A DNA stretch of 64,000 nt. Origin: Apostichopus japonicus (lineage: Eukaryota > Echinodermata > Holothuroidea > Aspidochirotida > Stichopodidae). The notes under the pieces are model-generated. The model had not been told where the DNA came from. It saw only the letters and a program-made list of their open reading frames with translations, and made no database searches. The translations under genes were made by a program, and so were the position numbers. Positions 10,547 to 24,000 of this stretch are shown here, in pieces; positions within the stretch are counted from its first letter, which is position 1, and each line of letters starts with the position of its first letter. Location: contig NC_092579.1 in NCBI RefSeq assembly GCF_037975245.1, positions 15,834,178 to 15,898,177 on the forward strand, in the 5' to 3' direction.

Positions 10547-13015
10547 CTGTGAAAAGGGGTGTTTCCAGAAACCTTTTTTTCAACAGAGAATGATGGAATT
10601 TTAATTTAGGGATATTTCCGTTACCATCAGAGTGTTATTTTTAACCCAAAGTCAATTTATCTTCCACACGTATATATATGGATCAGATTAGCTAATCAAT
10701 GATTATGAATAACAATAACAGTAAATATGTATATGTACACTGAGATTAAGTAAACACAACTGTTTTCTAATGTCAGGTGAGCTTAATACAGACCAGATAA
10801 GCTAATTGGGATTTTCCAGCTCGATATTACAGTTAAGTCGGAGCAGCGTAGGCCTACTTTTCATACACTAATGAGTATAAATGGTAAACAGAATTTTGGG
10901 AATATATATATTGGTATTATGAACAACTATTGTATGCACAAAAGGTATGTAAATATGGCACAAACAATTGAACATCTATTCTTATGTAAAAGCCACAGCT
11001 TGTGACTCTACAAATATTTAAAAAAAATAACATAAATGGCATAGGTCAGCTTTCTCTTGACTAATTTCTAGTTTTTCAAGATAATTATAAACTTTAAGAA
11101 AATGGTTAAAAAATATCAGAAAGGATGCTCCTCTTGAGGCTAACATGGCATTACTTAATATCCTGGTCAGTCAGTGTCTTCCGTGCGGGGCTACAGTAAT
11201 TTATTAATGAAATAATCTTCATCACTCACAAATCTGCTATCATTGTAAAAATGTTATATTAAGAGACCACCAAACGTCTTATAGAAACTCCAACAAAAGT
11301 TATTTCTTAGTTGGTATTCTTGGAGTAAGGTTTTTTTTTCCATTTTTTTTCCCATTTTGTCTTAAATTTTTACCCAAATCCTACCAAGTTTTATTTATAT
11401 AATTAATATAACAGTTAATGGAATTAAAAGCAAAGACTGCTGGGTATCTTAGCTTGATATGCTGCAATCACATAGTCCAAACAAACAAAATTAAATATAT
11501 TTGGTGACTTTGTGGTAAGATTGAGGTCAAATGCAAAATTATGCTACTTGAAGTAACATTGTTGATAACAATATGGACAATGACAACAGATGTTATGATG
11601 TCATGAATATGTAATGCATGTCATGAATATGCAAGCACACAAAGGGCAAACGGTATTGATTACTTTACTGATAGGGGATTTCCCTGTGTTACATATTCTA
11701 GGGGATTTTATAGCTTGAGCAATAACAAGTTACCCTAACCGCAGAGTACTCTGAACGTTGAAAACATCAGTCTGAAAATAGAATAAACAGCAACAGCATT
11801 TGCACCCTCAGAACTGATTAATTTTTGTAGTATTCAGTTTCTGTTTACGGTTAACTTGCATGTGTTCAGCTGCACAATAATATTAAACTGGCTACTGCTT
11901 TTTAAACAGGCTAATGTGCCTGTGAATTGATGTTGCCATTATTATTCCCCCCCCCCCAAAAAAAAAAAAAAAACAGCACATTTTTGTAAGTACTCTGGAT
12001 TTTTAAGTATTCTGGATTTTCCAACTCATTACAATTTCAATTTCAAATATTTATATATTCATTTGCCTTGATCATTTACTTCCATTTCATTTAACAGATT
12101 CTGTTTAAATTATCTATTTCGAGATCTGGTCTGAGGATTCACAAGTAATTTTTTAGTTGGTTAGCATCATGATTGATATGGACCCTGTACCACAATGACA
12201 CTGAGTTAACACTGTCAAATTTCAGTACAGTTTAAACAACACAAATTAAGGGCATTCTTCAAAATATAGATATGGAATATCAGAACACAGGACATGAAAT
12301 GCCCCTTACAGAAATTGATGAAAATTGTACAGCCTTGCATCTAATGATTAATCATTTGAGTCAACAAACCAGTGTCACTGATTTCCTGACTATGAGTCAT
12401 ATCTTTCTAAGGAGATCATCTTTCTTTGGAACAGTAATATGATATTTAAGCACTCTGCAAAGAAGCCAACTCTGAATCATTCAAGGGTAATAAATGCTGT
12501 TTGTGTACACATGAGTGTAGGTGGAGGTGGAGGAGGTGGGGCCAAAATGCTTGAAAAATAATAATCATAATAAAAATAAATTATCATATGAATGGAGTGA
12601 GAATTAACAGGCGCCAAAACAGACTTCCCATGAATCACTGAAACACAAGTCTTTGTATTTTGGGTTTTATTGCCAACCAGTTTTCCTCAAAGCAGGCCAA
12701 GGGAGGTCATCTTTTTTTTTTAAATAAAACTGACTACTTATCCGGCTTGTTTTGTTGCTTTATTAAAAATAACTTTCCTCACACAGACATAAGGTTGTGT
12801 GAGCTTGTACGATAAAATTACCATGTACATTTTGTCTGAAAAACTAAAATGGCGATGTAAAGTTTAAGGGAAGAACTTACAAGCATAATAATCAGCTGTT
12901 TTCTTCTTAAAGCTAGGATCATTCCTAGCTAGGCTGTTATAAGCAGCCTTTCAATATTCATACTCACCATGTATATCTTTTAACAATGGATGAAAAATAC
13001 CCTCTATCTCCATGT
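10547..13015. other. Intergenic region between ZAR1-like and METTL23
   Basis: No coding exon recognised. Contains a C-run followed by an A-run at 11,947-11,973 and a short direct repeat of GCATGTCATGAATATG near 11,610-11,635. It presumably holds the 3' UTR of METTL23 next to 13,016 and the ZAR1-like promoter at the left edge. Confidence 0.5.
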
Positions 13016-14505
13016 TCATACTGGTGGTGCTCTTTCAGAATTGGTTATGACTAACATTTCAATTGAGTGGTTGCCAGGTAACCCTGATCCTCCTATGCAT
13101 GGTGTGTCAGCATTAAATGTTCTTAAGGGATGATGACAGCAGGACAGATTCCACTTCTGTAGAAGGTATTCGATGCTACGATCAGCACTAAATATGAAAA
13201 AAAATGTATTTACATCAAAATAAATAAAGATTACAGGATTTTGGAGTGGTAACACTAACTGTAATATCTTACAACTCAAATTAGAGTTGTGTTGTTGTTT
13301 TGAGTTACTATGACAACCCATGTAATTACAGATTTATGTCGTTGTATCATCGGTGGGATTGCCAAGGGGGCAACCGCCCCTGAACACCACCTCTGAGCAG
13401 CTCCACATCTTAGCTTCCGACTCTCCGTAGTATAAAAAAGGTGACGGTCACCTCTGGTAATTGCCCTTTGATCATATGATTTGGTTTTAAAGACTTCTAA
13501 GAAGCGTAATTTCGAACTGAAATAGTCCATGCTATCTTGTGACCATTATCTAGTTAGTTTGATAGTTTTGAAGTATATACTTTCTTCCCCTCACCTTGAG
13601 AAGTGAGAATTTCGGTGCTTTGCACGTAGAAATTCATCATTAATAGTTTTCCCCCCGTTGTATACAAATCACTGATCTAAAGCACATCAAATCAATTGTT
13701 TTTTCTGTCATGATTTTCATCATTCGATCCCTACTTGGCATGCAACAAATCATTGAATTTGTATTATCAAAAACCTTGTGGCAACATATATCTGTTTACA
13801 ACCAATTGTTTGATCCTCATTAGTGAAATTATGAACTCTTTACTCCCAAAACAGGAATTTTGTGTATTTATTAATTTAACAGATGTATTTCCTTCTCCCA
13901 AATCTAAAAGGAAGTTCATGGAATGGTTGCAAAATGGTGAAACATTCATTAAATATTTTAGCAGACACACCTTCTCTGTTGGTATGTCACCCAGCATTCA
14001 CAGCTGTTGTTCTTTTCCATAAAGAATTTTATGGTTGCTATGACATCCTCAAAATCTGTCAACAAATGAAAAGCTTGGATAAATGGACATAGCTGTGAGA
14101 TGGCTGGATACAGAGAGTGGCTGGGGAATGAGGGAGAAGGGAAGGGAAAGTAGCGGGGAGGAGAGATTCTGTACACATCACTATTTTTGTTGACAGCGCA
14201 TTATTCTTTCTTTAACAAGTTTCTGGGTATGCTTCTCTTACAGAGACATTCTTTTGGCAGACATTTTAAATCTTTACATTGAAGAGAAAATCTTCCACAC
14301 TGTTATATGAAAATCCCATCTCAATATCTTGTCCCTACCTTAAGATATAGTTGATTGAATGTTACCTATTTTGAATGGCTTAAACCTTTCTTTACTCCAG
14401 GAAGAGGACCACAGTAGGTGGTTTGTGATTTCATCAGTGCACATGTTCTTCAAAAGCTATACTTTCCTGTAATTAAATTCTTGTTGATTTATTCTCGAAA
14501 TGCGA

Positions 14506-14542
<37 letters not shown>

Positions 14543-17500
14543 TATATATATATATATATATATACTTTTCCAGCTCAATTGGTGTGATGACATCATTCAC
14601 TCTGTTGTTGCCAGTTGCATACCAACAACTAGAGCACCAATGGTGCAGAAGCTCATATCTTTTCGAGCTTAAAAATGTAGGGCCCACAAAACTTTATGGC
14701 CCACCAAATTTTTTTCAGATTCCACCAATTTTGGGCCCATGAGGGATAACCCCCCCCCCCCTCTCGGTTAGCAGAATAATTCCTATAATTCCTATTTTCC
14801 CCTTTAAATCCTGTCTTACCCACTCTCTCAAACAATACCACTCACCTACCCTATTAAACTTTCTCCCCTCTACCTGAGCAGACATAACAAGCACTCCCTA
14901 CAAGACATAACTTCACAAGCTGCCTACATACCTCAGGCTCAAAGACTTCTAAGAATCGGCAAGTGCTGATTGGCTATAGGGCTCTCATGCTTACAGTTCA
15001 ACAGTTAATAACAACTCCCAGTCCTGCTTTATTTCCACTAACAGCCTCTGCAGAGCTTAACCACAAATGTAAACAAACACTGCAGTGACTGGGAGACAAA
15101 TTAAAGGAGCTTTGGCAAAAAGTGAAGGCTCAGATTTTTTTTAAACAATGGGGATTAATTGTAATTAATTAACTTTTGACCAAAAATTTTTAGGCATCAC
15201 CTTATTCATACACAATCCAACAATCATCAGTTGAACTTTGAATATGATCCATCAAAATCTTGAGGAGATTGAGATATTTGAAAATATTACAAAGAATGAC
15301 CCCCGATGACCCCCTAAATGACATTTGACCTCAATTTTCCGAACACCCCTCGTAACTCTCATCCCGAGGAACATTGTGACCAAGTTTCATTATAATTGGC
15401 CATACACTGTACGAACAGGAGCAATTTGAAAATATAGGGCCAGGGCCGGGGCCCGGGCCACAAAAGACCCCTAGTTGATCTTTGATCTCAAATTCATGAA
15501 CACCCTGAAGGTAAAACTATCATAGTACTATCGTGACAAACCCTCAACATTGTACCATGGAATCTGTAGGAGAAGAAGCATTTTGCGTATTTCCACAAAA
15601 TGGCCCATTACGGCCCACCGGTGACCTTTGACCCCAAATTTTGGACCATCTCTGATGGCCCTATACCCAATGGTCCTTGTCCAAGTTTCATGAAATTCCA
15701 TCAAACACTGTGCGAGTGGGAGCCGTTTTACCAATTGTTGACGGATAGAGTGATAGACGCCGCACTGTAACAATAGCTCACACCAGCATGCTGGTATGAG
15801 CTAAAAATATCAACAAATTTGACAAATTCATATCTTTGCCAAACAGAATGCTATGCAGATGAGGGTTTGACCTGAAGATGCAAACTATGGCACGTAATTT
15901 GTCATTTAAGCAATCAATATCGACCACTAGAATCGGTTTTAACAGAATAAAAAAAGGGATTCATATTATTATAAAGATTGATCACAAAGGAAAATTACCT
16001 TACCTTTGCTGTCATAGAAGCAATCTGATGCCAAGAGAATATCTTGTGGGGGTAAGGTGACCATTGACGGGGTAAAGATACCCCAAGAAATAGCCAAAGT
16101 ATTGACAGTTTCTATATTATTTGCCTCACAACTCTTTCTGCAATTGTCTAAGCACTTCGGTTGACGGATGTCATCGGTCAGCGTGACAGATGCTCCAAGT
16201 TTTGCAGCCACAATACCTGGAAGACTGGTGCCAGCTCCGATCTACCAGAAAGCAGAGGCAATTGTTCTTACTCTGAAATAAAGTTGATGATAACGGGCAC
16301 AAACTTAATTTTAATATGTTGTAGACTGTTAAAAAGACTCTGCTGTTAGTCCAGGCTGAATTTTGTAACCACTTTTAATTTTTTAGAAATGATCCCTTTC
16401 AAAACATCTGAGGCTGATCAATAAAAGTGGCTGAATTACTTAGTCTGAAACACAGACCATTAGATCAGTTCCTCAGATTCAACACAAATTGATATCCTGT
16501 ACTTGACTAGCTTGTACGTATTCTCCTTTCCATAACATACTAAAGAAAAAAAGGAAGACTTCAAAACAACACCCGGTGACGTAAGGGTCCTCTGAGCCTG
16601 ACCAAGCTCTTGGAATCAATAAGGAATCGCTCTGTTTACAGTTAGAAGGAGTGTAAACATAACATTATAAGAAAACAACAAACCAACCTCTAAAACTTGC
16701 TTGGAATCCACATCATCTTGATGAAACCAGATAAATTGGGCAAGAACTGCTGCACAGGGCCAGACATACATCCCGTATGAAGGATCTAAAACCTATAGAA
16801 TGGTGGAAAATTAAAAAATAGTCGATATCAACCAAATTCTGTAAAGTACCATGTATAGATGTACCAGGCCTTTCTAAATCTATGTAGTAATAATTCTATC
16901 AAAAAGAGTAAAGAAAATCTTTGGCTAGAAGTGAGGGCACCAGTCAATCATAATTTCCCAGTCAGTTATCTGTTGTTCATTCACTTATAATAATTTGTAC
17001 ATGAAAAGCTGAAGTTTTTCTTGAATCCCTTTCCTGTCACTTTCTGAATCGTGTCAAACTTAAACTGAGGCGTGATCCCTGGTTACAGGGTGCGCAAGGT
17101 CCTGTGGCTTCTGACTGCTGCACCAGCAAATATATGGTCACATAGGGCTTTGCCACCAACTAAGGGCTGGATGAATCACTTGGCAAAGAGCAAGAGCTTG
17201 TGACCATAAGGTCACTGGATTGAATTAAGTTGTAGTCCACAAAAAATTGCTTTGCTCTTAATCACTGTTTATGATTTCCCAGTCACTTTTCAGTTGTCAA
17301 TATACTTAGAGTTTTAATTCTACTTAATAATGGGTCAGTGGGTGCTGCACTCACTAAAAATTTGAATAACTGTATGTTTAATATGTAAAAGATCTCATCA
17401 CTTGTACAAATAAGTATCTGGCAATATTTACCTTTTTCCACCATTATTATTATGATTAACAATAACACTGTGGATGGGCCACAAATATATGATCAAGAGT

Positions 17501-17698
17501 TCTCAAATAAAGATATCACATGACTGAATTGCATCAAATTGAATTGAATTATTTGATTTTATGTCCAGAATTGGACATAGCAATGTGGATATTACTTTAT
17601 CCACAATTAATCACCTCTGGAATAAGAACTTCTACATCCTCTCTGTTAGTGTCTTCTGTCGAAGATGCCTGGAATTTAAAGTTTTTATATGCTGCCAT
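13016..17698 (-). CDS. METTL23: METTL23, class I SAM-dependent methyltransferase, 5 exons
   Basis: Coding exons on the minus strand are 17,615-17,698, 16,688-16,792, 16,004-16,241, 13,971-14,055 and 13,016-13,187. Phases agree throughout, giving 227 residues and a TGA stop. Exon 1 starts MAAYKNFKF and ends VLIPE. Exon 2 continues VLDPSYGMYVWPCAAVLAQ, the hallmark block of METTL23. Exons 2-3 join to form the SAM-binding motif I, LEIGAGTSLPG (about residues 62-72). PPQDILLASDCFY is the post-motif block and SIEYLLQKW lies in the last exon. The length fits the family. In mice METTL23 has been reported as a histone H3R17 arginine methyltransferase active in oocytes and zygotes. That substrate is not deducible here. 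It lies head-to-head with the SUN gene, 3.3 kb away. Confidence 0.93.
14509..14565. repeat. (TA)n microsatellite
   Basis: Near-perfect AT dinucleotide repeat with one CTA interruption, in the METTL23 intron between the third and fourth coding exons. Confidence 0.97.
15140..15803. repeat. Dispersed repeat ending in a 30-base palindrome
   Basis: This intronic stretch has repeated phrases of the type TTTGACCTCAATTTT / TTTGACCCCAAATTTT and ACCAAGTTTCATTATAATT / TCCAAGTTTCATGAAATTCC, typical of dispersed marine-invertebrate repeats. It ends in a near-perfect palindrome at 15,774-15,803, with arms TAGCTCA and TGAGCTA around CACCAGCATGCTGGTA (one mismatched pair). No protein is encoded. The left boundary is approximate. 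Confidence 0.6.
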
Positions 17699-18779
17699 AC
17701 CTCTTACAGTTGAGATTGGGAAGCAGTGTTAGTTTTGCCAGAACTTGGTCAACATGAAACTGTATGAATGAGAAAACAAAATACAGCTGACTTAAAGTCA
17801 TATATTTTTACAGGACAAAATTGTAAACGCTGATAACAGGTAATCAAATATCCTAAAAAATGCTGCAAAGATTTGAAAATCATGGGTAGGTTAGGAACTG
17901 CATAATTCTTTCTTTTGATCAAAATGATCTATTTGGCAGTAACGGAATGCATAAATTAGGCTCAACTTTTCTTCCTCACTTCACTATATTAGGAGTACCA
18001 GTTAAGCGATACTAAAGTGAACTAAGCTTAGACTTAGAGTCCTACATTGATGAAAAATATCCCATGTCCTTGTTGCATGAAAAAAGGGACAAGCTCGTTG
18101 TGTCACCAGTGAAAAGTCTTCTGATGATCGTCACATTTCCATCTTTTCAATATTCCTCAAAGGTGTCGTTACAATGCAGAAAGTGGTCTTCGTTGATTAA
18201 AGTAGACTTATTGTGGGCAAGGTGACTTACCAACATTACGCTTACCATTCGGCTTGCTACTAAAGCAGAATGCTGACGCTTGTGGTAGGCCATGTGGGAC
18301 AAATACACCATATTATACACTCTCACACACAGTAGTACACATGGGAACTACATTAATTGTAATTTATTTGAAATAATGCTGATGTTCACGTAGCACATTT
18401 TGGTGGAATATTACAATTTTACGATACGATGTGTCTTGTAAAATGACGTTCCCGCCATTAGGCCCTTCAGCGAGCCAGGAGCGAAACCCCGGGGCAGGAA
18501 AAATAAGACTCATATGTTTTGAGAGCGAAATATTTTGAGAGTATGAAATATATACTTCGAAGGCCGGTTCGGAAGACAGTGCTGAACGTGATTGGAGGAA
18601 AGTAGCATGGTTTGGGGAGGCGATGCGTGATCGCTGGTTTCCCGGTGTCCTATTGATGTGTCGGAGCGATGAAAGGATACGAATGTTAGGCGGACGTCAC
18701 TGGGGAGCTACGGCTCAGGCGTTGGGAAAAGGGCCCGTTGGTGGATAAACGTCGGTGAAGATGCGGTATGCTGCCATCT
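17699..18779. other. Upstream region of METTL23, no gene seen
   Basis: Presumed promoter side of METTL23. No second gene recognised. The part from about 18,430 is more GC-rich than its surroundings and probably belongs to degraded repeat sequence connected to the adjacent dead LINE. Confidence 0.4.
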
Positions 18780-19390
18780 CGATCTTGACTGCTTTCTTGT
18801 TATTCAGAGGCAAGTTGCGTATTCGTGGTATTAGTGCTAACATAAGTGAGATCATTAATTTAAATATTAAATAATAGTGGTCCACGGGTGGAACCTTGTG
18901 GGGGCCACATGATATGGGAGAGAGATCAGACTTTGTATTATGGAGTAAGTCAAATTGAGTATATGTTCAGATAAATAAGTTGTGAACCATTTCAAGGGAA
19001 TACCACGCATACTGTAATGAGATAGTTTTTGAAATAGAATGCGATATGATCAAAGGTATAAATGCCTTCGAAAGGTCAACAATGTGCCTGAAACAAACTC
19101 CCTCTTTTCAAAACCTGCAGTTATCTGATTAGTAAAATGTATGAGTGCGTGCACCTGCCGTCGACCGAATGGTAAGAAACTAAATTGATAATGATATAAG
19201 ATATTAGTGTTGTCTAAGAAGTTATAAAGCCTATTAAAGGCTACTCTGTCGGATATTTTAGATTCATATACTTGGTAAAATGGAAATAGGCCTATCCTTC
19301 TCTACTGTAAGAGGATTCACCTGATTAAAATTGGCATAACACGAGCAATTTTTAAATTATTTGGAACAATAGCTAGACTAAACGACAAAT
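18780..19390 (-). pseudogene. Degenerate CR1/Jockey-like LINE reverse transcriptase
   Basis: On the minus strand, blocks of a LINE reverse transcriptase can be read in broken frames: an NNLKIARVMPIL-like block near 19,350, RVAFNRLYNFLDNTNILYHY near 19,230, ALIHFTNQIT near 19,130, GIPLKWFTTYLS near 18,990, and a PPQGSTRGPLL block (the usual PQGS-x-LGPLLF) near 18,890. Several frameshifts and stops lie between them, and the catalytic FADD block is not visible. It is a fossil, unrelated to the LINE at 2,745-3,870, which has different block sequences. Confidence 0.75.
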
Positions 19391-21029
19391 TCATAATATG
19401 GGAAAGTGGTTTACACACACGTATATACCCACACACACACAATACTCACAATCATGCGGGCACATGGGGACACGTCCACTCACTTTCTGCATGGTGGGGG
19501 ACACAATATCAACTCCCCCCATGTTTATTCCAGGTATTGGTTCTTTTGTACAATGCTCTTGAGCATGTTTTATTTCATGATAACAGCACTTTAATATATG
19601 GTATTTATTATTATTATTATTTTATATTATATATATATTATAGTTATTATTTGGTGACTGACTAGTGTAGGCACTAGGCCTATCAGGCTCATAAAGACTC
19701 GTGTATCTCATAAACATCGCGCTATGAGATTAATAGTTATTAATGTTTCATTCTCATTTATTCCCCCCCCCCCACTTACCCCGGATGAAACATACATATT
19801 TTTCCAACTGGGTTGAAATAAGAATTACGTTCATTTACAGTGTAAATTAAACGAGGAACTGCGCCTATACACCGTTGAGGTTATCTGCTAACCCAGCAAA
19901 TAACGAAAGTCGCTAATATCCTTTGTAGTGTTTTATTTTTATATTTTATAGTATGTTGAATTTCACCTATAAAAGTAACATAACACTATATGTACATCAT
20001 AATGTGCGTTCAGTTTGGTTAGCAATGCCACTCATAATAGTTTTTAAGTGTTTTGAGATAATTATATATTTTCACATGAGTTTTGAGACAGATACATACA
20101 CATGGTGCTACGCCTGGGTGTTAAGCTGCTAGTCAAATAACTCATTATATCTGAATTTTTAGAAGTTATGTACATATGTTCACCAAATATTATATCTGTG
20201 ATTAAGTTAACTGATCATGCCAATTACAGGACCATAGCTTGCGGCGGGGGTGGGAATGGGGGGGGGGAGCTACCCCCTGAGATTCTACTTCCTAAATGAC
20301 AGTAGGCCTATGATAATGTGCACGCCTGGACAGTATGCGCTATTTCAATTAGTTATAGCGAAATGTTCATATCATTTCTTCTGATTACATTAGTCAATAG
20401 TGTACAACCTCAACATTATACGTATACTATTGTAAGAATTGCGTTCAAAATAATATTTATTTTGTCTACATATGACATATATAGGCCTATCAGTTTCATC
20501 GTTAGCCGGCCCAATATCAGTGCCCCAATGTGTTAACTAAGAATATTGATGACTCACTTGCCCCCCCCCCCCCCCCTATCAGGTAGGTCCCTTTATAGCA
20601 TATCAAACAAATAATGATAACACAAACCTTACAATTAATTTACACCTATATTTCCCATGTGGCTTCCCCTCAGCATATAGACTACGACAGAATGCCCTAG
20701 CGTGCTTTTATATAACTTCAATTACCTGTATAAAACAATGAATAAAGCAGAGATATATATTAGTAACGTAAAGTCCTATTTTCCCCCTTCAAAATTATTT
20801 TACCGAATAAACTTTTTTCTAATTTACTTTTTCTTTATTTTCTATATTGTGCCCTCTCTCTCTAAACAATTCACAAGCTCACTCAGATCTCACTAATTTG
20901 CTATAGCGTCCCCTCTTCGTATAGTCTGCTGTGATGTATGTCTGCATTGATTACATGATCAAGAGATTATCAGACGCTACCCTAACTTTGACACACAGTA
21001 AAGAGATTATCTCCATTGACTGCGGGATT
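19391..21029. other. Upstream region of the SUN gene
   Basis: No coding exon recognised. Contains poly-C/G tracts (19,763-19,773; 20,258-20,267; 20,561-20,576) set in short repeat-like sequence. The last few hundred bases should hold the SUN promoter and 5' UTR, but no clear TATA or initiator element was seen. Confidence 0.45.
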
Positions 21030-24000
21030 ATGGCGAATCGTAAAAGAACCAGCCCTTTCCAGAAAAGGGGGCGAAGTGAAAGGTAAAGATTCCATCTCAA
21101 ATTGTTTCAGACGGATTTAGTCCTAGCAGCAAACCAGAGACTACAGAGACAGCAACGATCGACTGAGTGTAAAGCAATAGGCTAGTGAGCGTACACTACA
21201 GTTGGCCTAGCCTAACAAACCTTGCTTGAATAATTCCTAGCATAGCGTCTTTACGTTAGGCTAGGCATAATGTAGAATTCGGAAATTAGTGTTATTAGTG
21301 TCACTAACTTGAATTTAGCGTAGGACTAGAAGGTCATGTACAAACTAGTGTTAATTATTATTCCGCACGGATTGCCTTAAGATTGATAAGGCTAGTATAA
21401 TGTATCCATGACAGCATTATCTATTTGAATCCAATATTAATTATTAGACCTAAGGCTCAGCACTGGCTTAGGCTAGCCTTTTACTTCTGTTAAGTTTAAG
21501 CTAAGATATGCAATTACAGGTGCTTCCAGCATTTGCTTCACAATATTTTACATATAAGCTCTAGGCCCGAAAAGATCGTTTACCAAATTACTGATGGCCA
21601 AATTTGCTTTACCATTCAGCCAGCTCACTATTTTAATATTATTGAAGTCATGATGCTTGTCTCCTGCATCAGCTTTTCCCTCCAAACAACAGTGAATATG
21701 TTCCATTTATTCAGCAAGAAAAACATGAGTAAGTTTTCATATCTTTCAGTTTAGTACCAGTACAGCATAATACAAAAAAATTTGCACAGTTTTAATGTAG
21801 GTATATATAACTTTGATTGTCATGACTACACCTGTGTACTGTACAGTATTAACCAGTACAGTTAACAAGATCCTTGTTACAATCTAAGGAGGGAACATCA
21901 TCTTTATGCAATTAGCCTCAGTCTGAATTATTGTCAGGAAGACGTTCTTAAACCATCTATCAGAATCATGCGGTATGCACTGTTTGCTCAAAGGATATGT
22001 AGTTTTGTACGATTCCAATTTACCTGAACTTGACTAATCCTTTGATTGTTACTCAGAAAATATGAGAGATCAATTATCTTTTACAGGACTAAATAGCATA
22101 GAGCATTGATCAAACTTGTGTCACTATACAGCACTGATAATAACGTGATTGCATGCTGATAAAACAAGATCTGTTAAGCCTGTATTTAATATCTACTGTA
22201 GGCCTATAGTATATTGCAATACCACAAACAGTGAAGTTTTGTTTTGTTTTGTAAATTAAATCATTTTAGGCCATCTATGGATAGTATTTACCATACTTAG
22301 AAAGCAGTTTTGGGCCTTAGTGGACTTTAGACCTCCCACTGTACTCCTTAGCTCATACTAGTAAGAACATGCAAACATGATTTGGCTACACATAAGAAAA
22401 GACACCGGAATGCATACAGAATGGTTAGTGTAGGTTACAGCAACTGTTTATTAATAAATAGAAATATAGAAATTCAGGCCTACAATTTCACAATTCTAAA
22501 AGTTACTAAGTGTGTAAAATATCTGTTCGCTAAAATCAAGTTCACACTGGGATTTTGCTGATTTACAACACCCATCATTTACTGTATGGCTTTTATGAGT
22601 AGCTCAGTAGCATTTGCTGATAATGAGCAGTTATACAGAGCATATATGTTAGGTACACAGAATATCCATTATGTCCAGTATACAGTGCGATACAGTATAA
22701 TCCAGGGAATAAGTTATCCAGTACTGCATCACAAAATACCATGCAATAGAGTCAAATCGTTACACGGGTGCAGCAAATATGTATATTAAAGCAGGTTTTT
22801 TAACACAGGTACCATATAGTATTTGACAGATTACAGAGCATTCAAAACTGCTATACAAACTTGGAACACTAAATTATTCTTTGCCATCTCTTAAACAGCA
22901 CTGTCTCTGAATTTCTGAGGAATTTTTGTTGTTGTCAAAGTGTAGCTTGAACCCTACAGACTTAACATCTACAGTAACATTACATGTCAACAACACACAC
23001 CTACACATATTTTTATCTTTAACTTTGTTAACTGCTATAAAATGTTACAGTATTTAAGAGATTGGTTTATAAGTAATCAATTGATACACTTTCACACTCC
23101 AGCATCATCTTTGTCAGTCTGAATTGTCCTTAAGTTAAAAAATAAAAGTTAAATACATTTATTTATTCAGCTAACAAACCCACAAACTTGAGCAAATAGA
23201 CTGTTTACAGAACTTGTTAACTAAATGTACTTAAGACCAAATCTAAGAACTCCAAAGTGAATGCTCAATTCCTAATGCACACACTTCATGTTTTTCTAGT
23301 TAGTTTGTGTTGAGCACAGTAGGTGTACATTGGGAGGGAGTGTTTTGTTACCTCTGACATCATAAATTGTGATTAATTAGGTCTCTGACTGAGATTTAAT
23401 ACTCATCAACACAGTATCAAAGTACTGCACTGACAACTTGCAATTACTGTATAGTATATATGTTGTTCAATTGCAGCCTTTCTTGTTCATTTATTTTGGA
23501 AACCTGCATGAAAATCATTAAATAATAATTCCCCATATAATTTAATTGAAATAAATTCTAATTTGTTGTCAGTATTATTGTACTAGCATTCTACAGGTGT
23601 AGTATGTTCAACAGTATTTACTGCATACTGCCCCCCCCCCCCCTCCCTCTTTAATCTTGGAACCAGTAGATTAATACAAAGCTAATAAGTGAAGTGTATG
23701 AGTGTATACATGTACAGTAAATTATTCTCACAAAGTGTTAAACAGTAAGTTAAGCCTATAAATTATATCAACTGGGGTTACAAATTGAGAAACGCAGAGT
23801 AATGATTGTAGTACCCCAGTGAAGATGTCTGTCTAATTATTAGAAATGAAAATAATGGAATAACAGAACAAGGATAAACATTCCAAAACTTAAACAAGGA
23901 ATAAAAAAATTTGCTATGTTATGAACAGCTGTTGTAGCTGGTCCATAGTGTGTTAGACATTACCTGAAGTCAAAGTAATGTTACTCAGGGCAAACTTTTA

